Positions 1 to 7,897 of a stretch of DNA of 30,977 nucleotides are shown piece after piece. Made by a program: the position numbers and the translations under genes. Source of the stretch: Ruminococcaceae bacterium UBA7067 (GTDB lineage Bacteria > Bacillota > Clostridia > Oscillospirales > Acutalibacteraceae); contig DKZT01000067.1 in NCBI GenBank assembly GCA_002493755.1, forward strand, positions 1 to 30,977. The letters run 5' to 3'. The notes under the pieces are model-generated. The model saw only the letters and a list, made by a program, of their open reading frames with translations, searched no databases and had not been told where the DNA came from. Positions within the stretch are counted from its first letter, which is position 1, and every line of letters starts with the position of its first letter.

Positions 1-26
1 GCAAGCCAGTTCCCTACAACCTCGTT
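1..26. repeat. Partial end of dispersed palindromic repeat
   Basis: Bases 9-26 match bases 7816-7833 at 17 of 18 positions (GTTCCCTAC, one varying base, ACCTCGTT). That makes this the right-hand end of the same repeat family seen whole at 7693-7842; the rest of the copy lies outside the window. After base 26 the similarity to the 7693-7842 tail stops, so the outer end is shortened or diverged. Confidence 0.55.
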
Positions 27-54
27 ATTAATTCTGTGCTAATATGACAACACT

Positions 55-80
55 ACCCCATACGGTAAGCCGTATGGGGT
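55..80 (-). terminator. Hairpin after spoIIR, probable terminator
   Basis: A perfect 11-base-pair stem (55-65 with 70-80, four-base loop TAAG) starts four bases after the spoIIR stop codon. On the minus strand it is followed by a weak T-containing stretch (AGTGTTGTC), not a clean T-run. It therefore fits an end-of-operon hairpin or 3' stabiliser, with less certainty as an intrinsic terminator. Confidence 0.55.
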
Positions 81-84
81 ATAT

Positions 85-687
85 TTACAGCAATGATTTT
101 ATATAATCGAACACCTCAACAACCTTGAACTGAAACTCATACTCCTCCTCGTTTTTCAATATATCCTCATCGTCCTCGGAAAAAACCTCCTTTTCCTCAA
201 CCGCGCCGCTCAGGCATATCGGCGGAAACAGCACGCACCACCAGTTCTTTCCCTCACCCCTGCCGATTTTTATCCTCAGTGCATCGTAGAAGCCTGCTGG
301 CATTGTGCTGTCGTCATATGTTCGTGTATTGAAGTACATTTTTGTTATCTCACAGCTTGCAGTACAGCTGCTGCCCATTTTTTTCAGCTCATCATTGCAG
401 AAGCGTTCAATATCGCCGATTCTGCTCTGAGCGCAGTAAACAGCGTCGCTTTTTGACAAAGGCTTGCCTAAAAGCTCCTGCGAATTTTCAAGTATTCTGT
501 CACGAAGCTCAAGCTTGAGCTGTTGATCTGAGCTGCTGTCGGAATTTGCAAGTATGTGCAGCCGAAGCACCTTGTCTGATATTTCGCTGCACTGCGCCGA
601 AAACTGCACACAGCTTGACAGAAAACAGAATATAAAAAGCGTAATTACCGCCTTAGAAAAAAGATGTGATGTAAAAATTTTTCTCAT
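85..687 (-). CDS. spoIIR: Stage II sporulation protein R (SpoIIR)
   Basis: SpoIIR is the forespore-made signal that triggers SpoIIGA to cleave pro-sigma-E in the mother cell during endospore formation. The 200-residue product begins with a hydrophobic segment (about 13-26) ending in a lipobox-like LSSC, then the family stretch KVLRLHILANSDSSSDQQLK near residues 39-58 and the pattern NTRTYDDSTMPAGFYDALR followed by GEGKNWWCVLFPPICL in the second half. Length and motifs fit full-length SpoIIR. The ATG start puts the hydrophobic segment at the N-terminus. A GAAAGGG-like ribosome binding site lies about ten bases upstream, but inside the arm of the hairpin at 693-733. It is the last gene of the leftward cluster, 55 bases after ispE. 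In Bacillus spoIIR is transcribed by sigma-F; I could not identify a convincing sigma-F promoter here. Confidence 0.93.
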   Translation of the reverse strand: MRKIFTSHLFSKAVITLFIFCFLSSCVQFSAQCSEISDKVLRLHILANSDSSSDQQLKLELRDRILENSQELLGKPLSKSDAVYCAQSRIGDIERFCNDELKKMGSSCTASCEITKMYFNTRTYDDSTMPAGFYDALRIKIGRGEGKNWWCVLFPPICLSGAVEEKEVFSEDDEDILKNEEEYEFQFKVVEVFDYIKSLL

Positions 688-692
688 AAAAA

Positions 693-733
693 ATCTGCCC
701 TTTCAAGATATATCAACTTGATTATGGGCAGAT
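693..733. terminator. T-flanked hairpin filling the ispE-spoIIR gap
   Basis: Arms 693-700 and 726-733 pair perfectly over eight bases (ATCTGCCC/GGGCAGAT), with an inner five-pair stem (703-707 with 717-721). On the minus strand the closing arm is followed by a run of six T that runs directly into the spoIIR ATG. On the plus strand it is followed by seven T. It has the form of an intrinsic terminator, and its minus-strand 3' arm contains the only plausible spoIIR ribosome binding site. Confidence 0.6.
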
Positions 734-742
734 ATTTTTTTA

Positions 743-1618
743 TTATTCGGTTATTATCGTGCAGCCTGATTTTGTAGGCAAGGCAGCATAAACGCAGTCG
801 TAGCTTTCCATAAGCTTTGATTTGCACATTTCAAGCGGAAGCGTATCCTCGCTCTTGAATATACCGTAAACCGTAGGGCCGCTGCCGCTCATTGAAGCGC
901 CCATTGCGCCGTAGGCAAGCATTGTATTCTTTATTTTCTCAACAGGCTTAAGGTTAAGCACCTCTTCAAATTTATTATAGAGATTAGATGTGATTGTGTA
1001 AAGGCTGTCGGTTTTCAAGCCTTTTATAACATTAGCTGTGTTAAGCCTTTCCTCATCAAAGCCGAATTCATCGCAAAGCTTATAAGCAACAGGCGTTGAA
1101 ACGTTTATGTCAGGCTTACATATAAGGATATTGCACTGCGGCAAATCGACAAGCCTTTCAAGGTATGTGCCTGTTCCCGTTGCCTTGCAGGTGCCGCCCA
1201 TAATACAAAACGGCACGTCAGCGCCGACAGCCTTGCCCATTTCGCAGAGCTTTTCCTCTGTAAACGGAGATGAACAAAGCTTGTTCAAGGCGATAAAAAC
1301 AGCCGCCGCGTCTGCACTGCCGCCTGCAATTCCCGCCTGTGACGGGATATGCTTTTTTATGTCTATTTTTACAGCCTTTCTTATGTCGGACTCCCTGAGA
1401 AAAATCTGAGCCGCCTTATATGCTGTGTTTCGCTCGTCCGTGGGTATGTTCTCCTTATCAACGGTCAGGGTTATGTCCTCGCCGTCAAGTATTTCAACAT
1501 AAACATCGTCTGCCAGCGACACCGACTGCATTACCATATCAACGCTGTGGTAGCCGCTTTCAAGCCTGCCTGTTATGTTGAGCGTTAAATTAATCTTTGC
1601 GTTACCCTGAACGAGCAT
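743..1618 (-). CDS. ispE: 4-diphosphocytidyl-2-C-methyl-D-erythritol kinase (IspE)
   Basis: IspE phosphorylates 4-diphosphocytidyl-2-C-methyl-D-erythritol with ATP, a step of the non-mevalonate (MEP) isoprenoid pathway in the cytosol. The 291-residue protein is a GHMP kinase. It opens with GNAKINLTL (residues 5-13, with the catalytic-site Lys8), has the glycine-rich ATP loop PSQAGIAGGSADAAA (92-106), the conserved Asp of GADVPF (about 134), and the C-terminal GHMP motif GASMSGSGPTVYGIF. Length is typical of the family. The ATG at 1618 follows an AGGTG ribosome binding site, and only 12 bases separate it from the aminotransferase stop, so the two are probably co-transcribed. No oddity was seen. 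Confidence 0.95.
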   Translation of the reverse strand: MLVQGNAKINLTLNITGRLESGYHSVDMVMQSVSLADDVYVEILDGEDITLTVDKENIPTDERNTAYKAAQIFLRESDIRKAVKIDIKKHIPSQAGIAGGSADAAAVFIALNKLCSSPFTEEKLCEMGKAVGADVPFCIMGGTCKATGTGTYLERLVDLPQCNILICKPDINVSTPVAYKLCDEFGFDEERLNTANVIKGLKTDSLYTITSNLYNKFEEVLNLKPVEKIKNTMLAYGAMGASMSGSGPTVYGIFKSEDTLPLEMCKSKLMESYDCVYAALPTKSGCTIITE

Positions 1619-1630
1619 ATTATCACCTGT

Positions 1631-2806
1631 TTATTTCTTGATTTCTTTTAAATATTCCTCTATTCTGTTGAGCGCTTCACCGAGATGGTTCAATGAATAC
1701 GAATACGAAACTCTTATAAAGCCCTCGCCGCACTCGCCAAAGGCGTTACCGGGCACAACTGCAACGTGCTTTGAGTTGATAAGTCCCAGACAGAATTCCT
1801 CTGAGGTAAGTCCCGTGCTTTTAATGCTTGGGAAGCAATAAAACGCGCCGTGAGGCTCAAAGCAGTCGAGTCCCATTTTCTGAAAGCTTCCTACAACAAG
1901 GCGGCGGCGCATATCGTACTGCTTCTTCATATTTTCAATATCGCTGTCGCCGTTTTTAAGCGCCTCAATAGCCGCATACTGAGCTGTGGTAGGCGCACTC
2001 ATTATAGCAAACTGATGGAGCTTTGTCATCTGTTCAAGAACAGGCTCGGGGCCGAGCGCATAGCCGAGTCGCCAGCCTGTCATAGCGTAGGTTTTTGAAA
2101 AACCGCTGATAACAACAGTGCGCTCCTTCATTCCGTCTATCTCGGCAAAGGAAACGTGTCTTTCCCCGCCGTATGTAAGCTCGCCGTATATTTCGTCCGA
2201 CAGTACGAAGAGATTGTGTTTTTCTACAACCTGCGCTATCGCCTCTAAATCGGGGCGGCGCATAACAGCACCTGTCGGGTTGTTCGGGAACGGCAGAATC
2301 AAAAGCTTTGATTTTGGGGTTATGTGGTTTTCAAGCTCCTCTGCCGTAAGGCGAAAGCTGTTCTCAGCCTTTGTTTCTATTATAACGGGAACAGCGTCCG
2401 CCATTTGTGCCAGCGGCTCATAGCATACAAAGCTCGGCTGAGGAATAAGCACCTCTTCGCCGGGGTCAACCATACATCTTATACACGCGTCAATAGCCTC
2501 ACTGCCGCCTACCGTTACAAGAACCTCTTTATCGGGATTATACTGAACATTAAAGCGTCTGTTGAAATAGTTTGATATTTCATTGCGGAGATTTGCAAAG
2601 CCTCTGTTCGGGCTATACCAGGTTTTGCCCTTTTCAAGACTGCGTATTCCCTCTTCTCTGACGTGCCAAGGGGTTTTGAAATCAGGCTCGCCGATACTCA
2701 GTGAGATAACGTGATCCATCTCGTTTGCAATATCAAAAAATCTTCTGATACCCGACGGCTTGATTTTTTGAATTTTGGAATTCAGCATCTTTTCATAATC
2801 GACCAT
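1631..2806 (-). CDS. Class I/II PLP-dependent aminotransferase
   Basis: A fold-type I aminotransferase of 391 residues that would transfer an amino group between an amino acid and a 2-oxo acid. The specific substrate cannot be read from sequence; aromatic or branched amino acids are possible given the Lrp-type partner. Visible motifs are GEPDF near residue 39, LPFPNNPTG (about 171-179, with the PLP-contacting Asn), SDEIYGELTY (about 203-212), the Schiff-base lysine in SGFSKTYAMTGWRLGYALG (Lys238), and the substrate-binding Arg in EGFIRVSYS near the C-terminus. Its ATG overlaps the stop codon of the upstream Lrp/AsnC gene by one base (TAATG), which suggests translational coupling. A family link to PatA or AspB-like enzymes is likely; no gene symbol is justified. 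Confidence 0.9.
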   Translation of the reverse strand: MVDYEKMLNSKIQKIKPSGIRRFFDIANEMDHVISLSIGEPDFKTPWHVREEGIRSLEKGKTWYSPNRGFANLRNEISNYFNRRFNVQYNPDKEVLVTVGGSEAIDACIRCMVDPGEEVLIPQPSFVCYEPLAQMADAVPVIIETKAENSFRLTAEELENHITPKSKLLILPFPNNPTGAVMRRPDLEAIAQVVEKHNLFVLSDEIYGELTYGGERHVSFAEIDGMKERTVVISGFSKTYAMTGWRLGYALGPEPVLEQMTKLHQFAIMSAPTTAQYAAIEALKNGDSDIENMKKQYDMRRRLVVGSFQKMGLDCFEPHGAFYCFPSIKSTGLTSEEFCLGLINSKHVAVVPGNAFGECGEGFIRVSYSYSLNHLGEALNRIEEYLKEIKK

Positions 2807-3288
2807 TACAGCACCAGACTCCTTTTATCCCCTTCGGAATCGTCCTCGTAAAAGTTAATGCCGGATTCCTTGTATTTCTTAAGTAAAAAGTGGGTTGACG
2901 TAGCTATAACAGACTCAATGGTTGAGAGTCTGCGTGATACGAACATTGCAACCTCCTGCATTGTTCTGCCTGTTACATATGCGGCAAAATCATATGAGCC
3001 AGCCATAAGATAAAGGCTTTCTACCTCTTCAAAGCTCATAATTTTTGCTGCTATATCGTCAAAGCCCTTATCCTTTTCGGGAGTAACCTTAATTTCAATC
3101 ATTGCTTTTACATCAGCGTGTGGAACCTTATCCCAATCGACAATGGCGTGGTAGCCCTTGATTACGCCTGTCGCTTCATATTCGGCTATCTGCTTTTCAA
3201 GATAATCAACAGGCTCATCGAGTATCATTGAAAGCTCCTCGGTTGTAAACTTGGAGTTAGAGCTTAAAAGCTTTAATAATTCGTCCAT
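2806..3288 (-). CDS. Lrp/AsnC family transcriptional regulator
   Basis: A 160-residue protein with an N-terminal winged helix-turn-helix (about residues 1-50: TTEELSMILDEPVDYLEKQIAEYEATGVIKGY) and a C-terminal RAM (ligand-binding) domain (about 65-145, including AYVTGRTMQEVAMFV). Lrp/AsnC proteins form octamers or dimers that sense amino acids and control amino-acid metabolism genes. The ATG is ten bases after a consensus AGGAGG, and a good sigma-A-type promoter lies at 3317-3345. Because the aminotransferase follows with a one-base overlap, this regulator probably controls its own two-gene unit in response to an amino acid; that is inference from arrangement. The C-terminal tail (about 148-160) is acidic, then basic, and not part of the family core. 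Confidence 0.92.
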   Translation of the reverse strand: MDELLKLLSSNSKFTTEELSMILDEPVDYLEKQIAEYEATGVIKGYHAIVDWDKVPHADVKAMIEIKVTPEKDKGFDDIAAKIMSFEEVESLYLMAGSYDFAAYVTGRTMQEVAMFVSRRLSTIESVIATSTHFLLKKYKESGINFYEDDSEGDKRSLVL

Positions 3289-3316
3289 ATCATTTTCCTC
3301 CTAAAGTCTTTTTTTC

Positions 3317-3345
3317 ATTATATAACGAACGGCTGAAAAAGTCCA
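3317..3345 (-). promoter_or_regulatory. Sigma-A-type promoter for the Lrp/aminotransferase genes
   Basis: On the minus strand, TGGACT (3340-3345) and a perfect TATAAT (3317-3322) are separated by exactly 17 bases. Transcription would start about 20 bases before the AGGAGG of the Lrp-type gene. Four of six bases match the -35 consensus. Confidence 0.6.
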
Positions 3346-3374
3346 TATTTTCTTAGCTGAAAATAATGCTGCCG

Positions 3375-5282
3375 TTATTTCAGATTTTCAAGCTCTTCAA
3401 GCCACAGCCTTACGCTCGCGTCGCTCGGCATTCTGAAATCACCTCTCGGCGACAGCGTAACAGAGCCTACCTTTGGGCCGTCAGGCAGACAGCTTCGCTT
3501 AAACTGCTGAGTGAAAAACCGTCTGACAAAGACCTTAAGCCACGATAAAATCGTGTCATTATCGTAGATGCCCTTGAATGCAAGCTTTGCGATTCTGTAA
3601 ATTTTTGACGGCGGGAAAGCGAATCTTACGAAATAGTACAGGAAGAAATCGTGAAGCTCATACGGGCCGACAAGCTCCTCCGTTTTCTGCGAAATATCCC
3701 CGTCCTTCGGCGGTAAAAGCTCAGGACTTACAGGAGTGTTGAGAATATCGTACAGCACCTCGCTGAGAACTCCCGTGTTGTTGTCTGCTTCGTATTTCGT
3801 GATATAGCGCACAAGAGTTTTCGGGATTGAGCTGTTGATTGCATACATAGACATATGGTCGCCGTTGTAGGTTGCCCAGCCAAGTGCAAGCTCGGACAAA
3901 TCGCCCGTACCGATTACGAGAGCGTTATTCTGATTCGCTATATCCATAAGCACCTGAGTTCTCTCTCTCGCCTGAGAGTTTTCGTAGGTTACGTCAAGCT
4001 TTTTCGGGTCGTGTCCTATATCCTCAAAATGCTGACTAACTGACTTTGTAATGTCAATATCATAAAAGGTAACGCCGTATGCTTCACTGAGCTTTTCGGC
4101 ATTGCTCTTTGTGCGCCTTGTAGTACCGAAGCACGGCATTGTGACGGTAATTATATTCTTACGAGGAAGCTTAAGCATATCAAAAGCGTGAACGCAGGCG
4201 ATAAGCGCAAGCGTTGAATCAAGTCCGCCCGAAAGACCTATCACGACATTTTTGATACCTGTATGCTTAAGCCTTGTCGCAAGACCTGTCGCCTGTATTG
4301 ACAGTATCTCATTACAGCGGCTGTTCACGCTGTCGGTGTTCGAGGGAACAAACGGGTTTTTATCAAATTTACGCTCAAGCTTTGTATCCGATATATCAAG
4401 GTCAAAATATACCTGCTCGGCAATATTATCGTCTGTCGGCGGAAATGTGTTTGACCTCCTGCGTTCTGCGTCAAGCTTAAAAACGTCAATATCGGCATAG
4501 GTTATATTCTCGCAGAATCGTGGAGACTCGGCAAGTACCGTTCCGTTTTCGGCAATTATATTGTGCGAGGAGAATACGAGGTCGGTTGTTGATTCGCCGA
4601 AGCCGCAGTCGGAGTAAATATATGCGGAAATCAGTCTTGCAGACTGCATTTTAACAAGCGACTGCCTGTATTCGCGCTTTCCTATTGTTTCATCGCTTGC
4701 CGACGGATTGAGTATCACATTTGCTCCTGCAAAGGCTAATTGCTCGGACGGCGGAGAAACCGTCCACAAGTCCTCGCATATTTCAACACCGACTCTTAAC
4801 TGCGGCATTGATTCACAAATAAAGATTGCTCTCGGAAGTATTGCCGTTTCAAAGCCTGCAAAATTAAAGATAATTTCACTACTGCCCGCTGTAAAATGGC
4901 GAGCCTCGTAAAATTCGGAATAATTTGGGATGTTCATTTTCGGAACAAGTCCGAGAAGCTCACCTTTACACACAACTGCGGCGCAGTTATAAAGCGATGA
5001 GCGATAACGCACGGGAACACCGAAAACCGAGAGTATGTTTAAGTCTTCGGTTTCCTCTATAATCATTCTGACGCACTGCTCTGCCTTGTCAAGCATAGCC
5101 TGCTGTAAAAAAAGGTCGGAGCAGGTGTAGCCTGTTACCGACAGCTCGGGCAGTACAGCGATTACTGCGCCGTTTCCTGCCGCTGTTTTGATACATTCTA
5201 TTATCTGCTCGGCGTTATATTCACAATCGGCAACACGCATAGCAGGCGTTATTGCGGCTACCTTTACAAATCCGTCTTTCAT
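3375..5282 (-). CDS. nadE: Glutamine-dependent NAD+ synthetase
   Basis: NadE makes NAD+ from nicotinate adenine dinucleotide, ATP and ammonia; this two-domain form takes ammonia from glutamine. The 635-residue protein has an N-terminal nitrilase-type glutaminase domain (about 5-285) with the Glu-Lys-Cys triad visible as Glu46 (LPELSVTGY), Lys115 (GLVPKMNIPNYSEFYE) and Cys169 (VGVEICEDLW). Its C-terminal synthetase domain (about 325-600) carries the PP-loop SGGLDS (351-356) and GTGDLSELALGWATYNGDHMS. The length fits the long bacterial form. The ATG follows a GGAGATG site, and the gene starts 16 bases after the O-antigen-ligase-like gene, so it probably shares that transcript. The gene's own 3' end overlaps a weak bulged hairpin rather than a clear terminator. 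Confidence 0.95.
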   Translation of the reverse strand: MKDGFVKVAAITPAMRVADCEYNAEQIIECIKTAAGNGAVIAVLPELSVTGYTCSDLFLQQAMLDKAEQCVRMIIEETEDLNILSVFGVPVRYRSSLYNCAAVVCKGELLGLVPKMNIPNYSEFYEARHFTAGSSEIIFNFAGFETAILPRAIFICESMPQLRVGVEICEDLWTVSPPSEQLAFAGANVILNPSASDETIGKREYRQSLVKMQSARLISAYIYSDCGFGESTTDLVFSSHNIIAENGTVLAESPRFCENITYADIDVFKLDAERRRSNTFPPTDDNIAEQVYFDLDISDTKLERKFDKNPFVPSNTDSVNSRCNEILSIQATGLATRLKHTGIKNVVIGLSGGLDSTLALIACVHAFDMLKLPRKNIITVTMPCFGTTRRTKSNAEKLSEAYGVTFYDIDITKSVSQHFEDIGHDPKKLDVTYENSQARERTQVLMDIANQNNALVIGTGDLSELALGWATYNGDHMSMYAINSSIPKTLVRYITKYEADNNTGVLSEVLYDILNTPVSPELLPPKDGDISQKTEELVGPYELHDFFLYYFVRFAFPPSKIYRIAKLAFKGIYDNDTILSWLKVFVRRFFTQQFKRSCLPDGPKVGSVTLSPRGDFRMPSDASVRLWLEELENLK

Positions 5283-5298
5283 TTAATTCATCTCCGTT

Positions 5299-6810
5299 TT
5301 AATCGTCTATATTTTCTATTTCGGCAGGTTCGTCAAATTTATATGCGTCAATTTCGTCCTTGCGTTTGAAAAGCTTTATTTCAATCGGGTCTGAGATATG
5401 GTTGAATTTAAGCATATATACTGAAGCGTATCCCAGAATTGCCCAGAAAATCACTACCATAAAGCTCTGCTCATATAACAGTGTTTTCTCGAAAAGAGAA
5501 TATATGCAATACGAGAAAACAAAGGAAACCAAACAGGGGAAAATTGTTTTTCTCATATTTTTCTTTTCAATAAACAGGCTTTTTATCATATGCCTTGCAA
5601 TATGGAACGCAAGTCCGAGGAATATAACAAAGCCTACTATTCCCGATGATACCAATATGGTAAGATAGCCGTTGTGCAAATCAGAGAAGTGAAGTCCGCC
5701 CTCGATATACTGCTTTGAATACGGCACAAGATTCGCACTTCCCGTGCCGAACAGCGGATAATTAGCTATAAGTGTTGTAGCCTCAACAAGAAGTCTTATT
5801 CTTCCGCTGTCGATATTTTTATTCTCGTGCTTGAACGAAACGGGCGCGTCGCTTTTATTCTCGGTTATACCTGGTATTTCCGTTATATCGGGAGGTATAG
5901 GCTGAGTAACACTGCTCGGGAGCTTCACCTGAGTAAGCGAGGCAAGCTGTGAAACAGAGAACGCAGTCACAGACCGTGCGCCGATAAGCAGGACACCGAC
6001 AGCGAGCGTACCTGCCGTGAATTTAACAGTCTTTAAAGCAAACTGCTTTAAAGTAAGCTCGGTGCGGCGCTTGAATACACGGAAGAAAAGGTAAGCGCAG
6101 GCATAAAGTCCGAGGAACAGCAGAGAAGCGTTGGAGTCGGATAAAAACAGGCAAATGATGTTAAACGCCGAAACCGCAAGGAGCAGAGGAGCAGGTATTT
6201 TTTTGCCGCGTGAACGCACCGTAAAGGACGGCTTGGTGAGGAAATGAGCAAACATAATTGAAACGGCAGAGAAAAACCCAAGCAGATTCGGGTTTGTAAA
6301 GAAGCCTGTAAACCTGTTCTCGTAGATTATAAACAGATAATCAAGCCACTCAAAATGAATGTTCATACACGCAAACGGAAACGCCGCAAGGTTCAAGGCA
6401 AAGGTAATAAAAATAATCGACACCGCAAGAATATATATCTCGCGGTAAATACGCTTCTTGTTTTTCTCGGTATGCATTCCGTAAAACACAAAAAAACATA
6501 TTGCAATATGCGCCGTCATAAGCATATTCATACCGAAATTGCTTGTTATATTAATCAGCGCAGTCACGGTAATGCTGATAAGATACATTATGAGGTATTT
6601 GCTGTATTCAATTTTTAATATTCTTCCGTTTTTGATATAGTAGAAATATATTATAAGACCTGCCCAGAACATAAGAGCATACTGCATCGGAATAGCGGCT
6701 GTTCTTATAACGCATACATTCGCAAAGAAAAGCGTGAGCAGGTATGTGATTCTGAAATTTGACGGATTAAGGAAAAAGCTCTGAATCCCTTTAAAAGCCT
6801 TACTTATCAA
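5299..6810 (-). CDS. O-antigen ligase/polymerase-like membrane protein
   Basis: A 503-residue integral membrane protein with about ten to twelve hydrophobic helices and a long extracytoplasmic stretch between roughly residues 285 and 365. The part GTGSANLVPYSKQYIEGG followed by HFSDLHNGYLTILVSSGIVG is the characteristic loop of the Wzy_C/WaaL (O-antigen ligase) superfamily, which transfers or polymerises lipid-linked glycans outside the membrane. The closing tail is charged and cytosolic. The start is TTG at 6808-6810: a GAGGT ribosome binding site lies about six bases upstream and no better in-frame ATG exists. It follows the phosphoglycosyl transferase gene by 20 bases, so the pair probably builds and then transfers a surface glycan. 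The exact glycan is unknown, and ligase versus polymerase cannot be told from sequence. Confidence 0.85.
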   Translation of the reverse strand: MISKAFKGIQSFFLNPSNFRITYLLTLFFANVCVIRTAAIPMQYALMFWAGLIIYFYYIKNGRILKIEYSKYLIMYLISITVTALINITSNFGMNMLMTAHIAICFFVFYGMHTEKNKKRIYREIYILAVSIIFITFALNLAAFPFACMNIHFEWLDYLFIIYENRFTGFFTNPNLLGFFSAVSIMFAHFLTKPSFTVRSRGKKIPAPLLLAVSAFNIICLFLSDSNASLLFLGLYACAYLFFRVFKRRTELTLKQFALKTVKFTAGTLAVGVLLIGARSVTAFSVSQLASLTQVKLPSSVTQPIPPDITEIPGITENKSDAPVSFKHENKNIDSGRIRLLVEATTLIANYPLFGTGSANLVPYSKQYIEGGLHFSDLHNGYLTILVSSGIVGFVIFLGLAFHIARHMIKSLFIEKKNMRKTIFPCLVSFVFSYCIYSLFEKTLLYEQSFMVVIFWAILGYASVYMLKFNHISDPIEIKLFKRKDEIDAYKFDEPAEIENIDD

Positions 6811-6830
6811 AGTAATACCTCAATTCATAA

Positions 6831-7511
6831 TCAGTCAAAGGCAACGCCCGTGACTGTTTTTATCATTATCTTTATGTCAAATAAAACCGAAAACTTCTTA
6901 ATGTATTCAAGATTCAACTCCATCTTCTTTGGAAGAAGAATATTTATATAGTCCTCATCGGCGTTGTTTGAGGTCAAAAACTCATTTTCGTCCTTATAGG
7001 TTATGCTCGCAAGCGAGGTTATCCCTGCAGGCATTAATAGAGTAGCGTACATTTCAGGCGTATATTTCTCAACATATTTCGGCACCTCAGGCCGTGTGCC
7101 GACAAAGCTCATTTGCCCGATTAAAACATTGAAAAGCTGAGGAAGCTCGTCAAGACGGTATTTGCGCAAAAAGCCGCCGCATTTTGTCACCCTTGAATCA
7201 TTGCCGAGCGTCACCTGAGAGGCGTTTTTATCCTGATTGACAACCATAGTGCGGAATTTAAGTATTTTAAATTTTCTGCCGCCTGTTGTAATCCTTGTCT
7301 GTCTGAAAATCACAGGTCCTTCCGATGTTGCCTTAACCACTGCAGCTATAACAGCCATCGGCAGGAGCAGAATAAGAATAAGGATTACCGACAGCTCTAT
7401 ATCAATTATTCGTTTCACGGCAAGACCTGCTCTTTTTTTACGCAGAAGATTATAATACTCCTCAACCTGCGGCGTTTTCATATACGCAGGCAGTTTTTCA
7501 AAATTAATCAT
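6831..7511 (-). CDS. Small undecaprenyl-phosphate sugar transferase (monotopic PGT)
   Basis: This enzyme would transfer a sugar phosphate from a nucleotide sugar to undecaprenyl phosphate, the first membrane step of surface glycan assembly. The 226-residue product has one hydrophobic segment (about 37-60) followed by the compact catalytic domain: GPVIFRQTRI, FKILKFRTMV, the Asp-Glu pair in YRLDELPQLFNVLIGQMSFVGTRPEV. This is the size of minimal single-domain phosphoglycosyl transferases such as PglC, lacking the extra N-terminal helices of WbaP. I place the start at the ATG at 7511, which has AGGAG ten bases upstream. A longer reading from TTG at 7550 would put the ribosome binding site inside the gene and is rejected. 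It heads the leftward cluster behind the promoter at 7564-7592. Confidence 0.9.
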   Translation of the reverse strand: MINFEKLPAYMKTPQVEEYYNLLRKKRAGLAVKRIIDIELSVILILILLLPMAVIAAVVKATSEGPVIFRQTRITTGGRKFKILKFRTMVVNQDKNASQVTLGNDSRVTKCGGFLRKYRLDELPQLFNVLIGQMSFVGTRPEVPKYVEKYTPEMYATLLMPAGITSLASITYKDENEFLTSNNADEDYINILLPKKMELNLEYIKKFSVLFDIKIMIKTVTGVAFD

Positions 7512-7563
7512 ATAATAAATACTCCTAATTATACCATAACAGACTGTCAATTCTATTTAACTG

Positions 7564-7592
7564 ATTATACACTATCACGGCGAATAATTCAA
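7564..7592 (-). promoter_or_regulatory. Promoter for the glycan/nadE transcript
   Basis: On the minus strand TTGAAT (7587-7592) and a perfect TATAAT (7564-7569) are separated by 17 bases. The predicted start of transcription is near 7557, giving a short leader before AGGAG and the ATG at 7511. A second TATAAT near 7530 lacks a matching -35. Confidence 0.55.
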
Positions 7593-7623
7593 TACAGCGG
7601 AGAAGAGTTAGGTATGATATTAC

Positions 7624-7652
7624 TTGAAAATAAGGCTATTCAATGATAGAAT
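7624..7652 (+). promoter_or_regulatory. Candidate promoter for the MocR-type regulator
   Basis: TTGAAA (7624-7629) and TAGAAT (7647-7652) are spaced 17 bases apart on the plus strand. If used, the transcript would carry a leader of about 240 bases containing the whole palindromic element 7693-7842. I found no better promoter nearer the gene. With 7564-7592 it makes a divergent promoter pair about 32 bases apart. Confidence 0.45.
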
Positions 7653-7692
7653 AAAGACAGAATATTGAAACGTTCAATCAGCTTAAGATTCA

Positions 7693-7842
7693 GTAGTCCG
7701 AAAATATTCGTAGGGAACGGTCTTGACCGTTCCGGGATATGTGCAGTTACTGCTATGTTAAACAAAACTATAAATAGTATAACATTCATCGGCTCGAACC
7801 GGAACACTCAAGAGTGTTCCCTACGACCTCGTTTCAGGTTAC
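7693..7842. repeat. MITE-like palindromic repeat, copy A
   Basis: The element is a nested inverted repeat. Outer ends CGTAGGGAAC (7709-7718) and GTTCCCTACG (7816-7825) are perfect complements. Inside are two 20-base hairpins of the same design: 7714-7733 (GGAACGGTC, TT, GACCGTTCC) and 7801-7820 (GGAACACTC, AA, GAGTGTTCC). The flanking tails 7693-7708 and 7826-7842 are also loosely complementary, giving terminal inverted repeats of about 27 bases and a total near 150. Its tail and central part recur at 30781-30946, and its right end at 9-26. It holds no gene. It occupies much of the 347-base divergent gap 7551-7897. Confidence 0.75.
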
Positions 7843-7897
7843 GGCATTAGAGAGTATTTCTTAAGCTTACGGACATTCCCGCAAAACGGAGACCGCT

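Noticed and set aside
7665..7850. Short plus-strand open frame inside palindromic copy A
   Set aside because: Its sequence is just the inverted repeat read through; no ribosome binding site.
7551..7897. Riboswitch in the leader of the MocR-type gene
   Set aside because: The structure is that of a dispersed palindrome found again elsewhere, and it lacks any riboswitch core I recognise.
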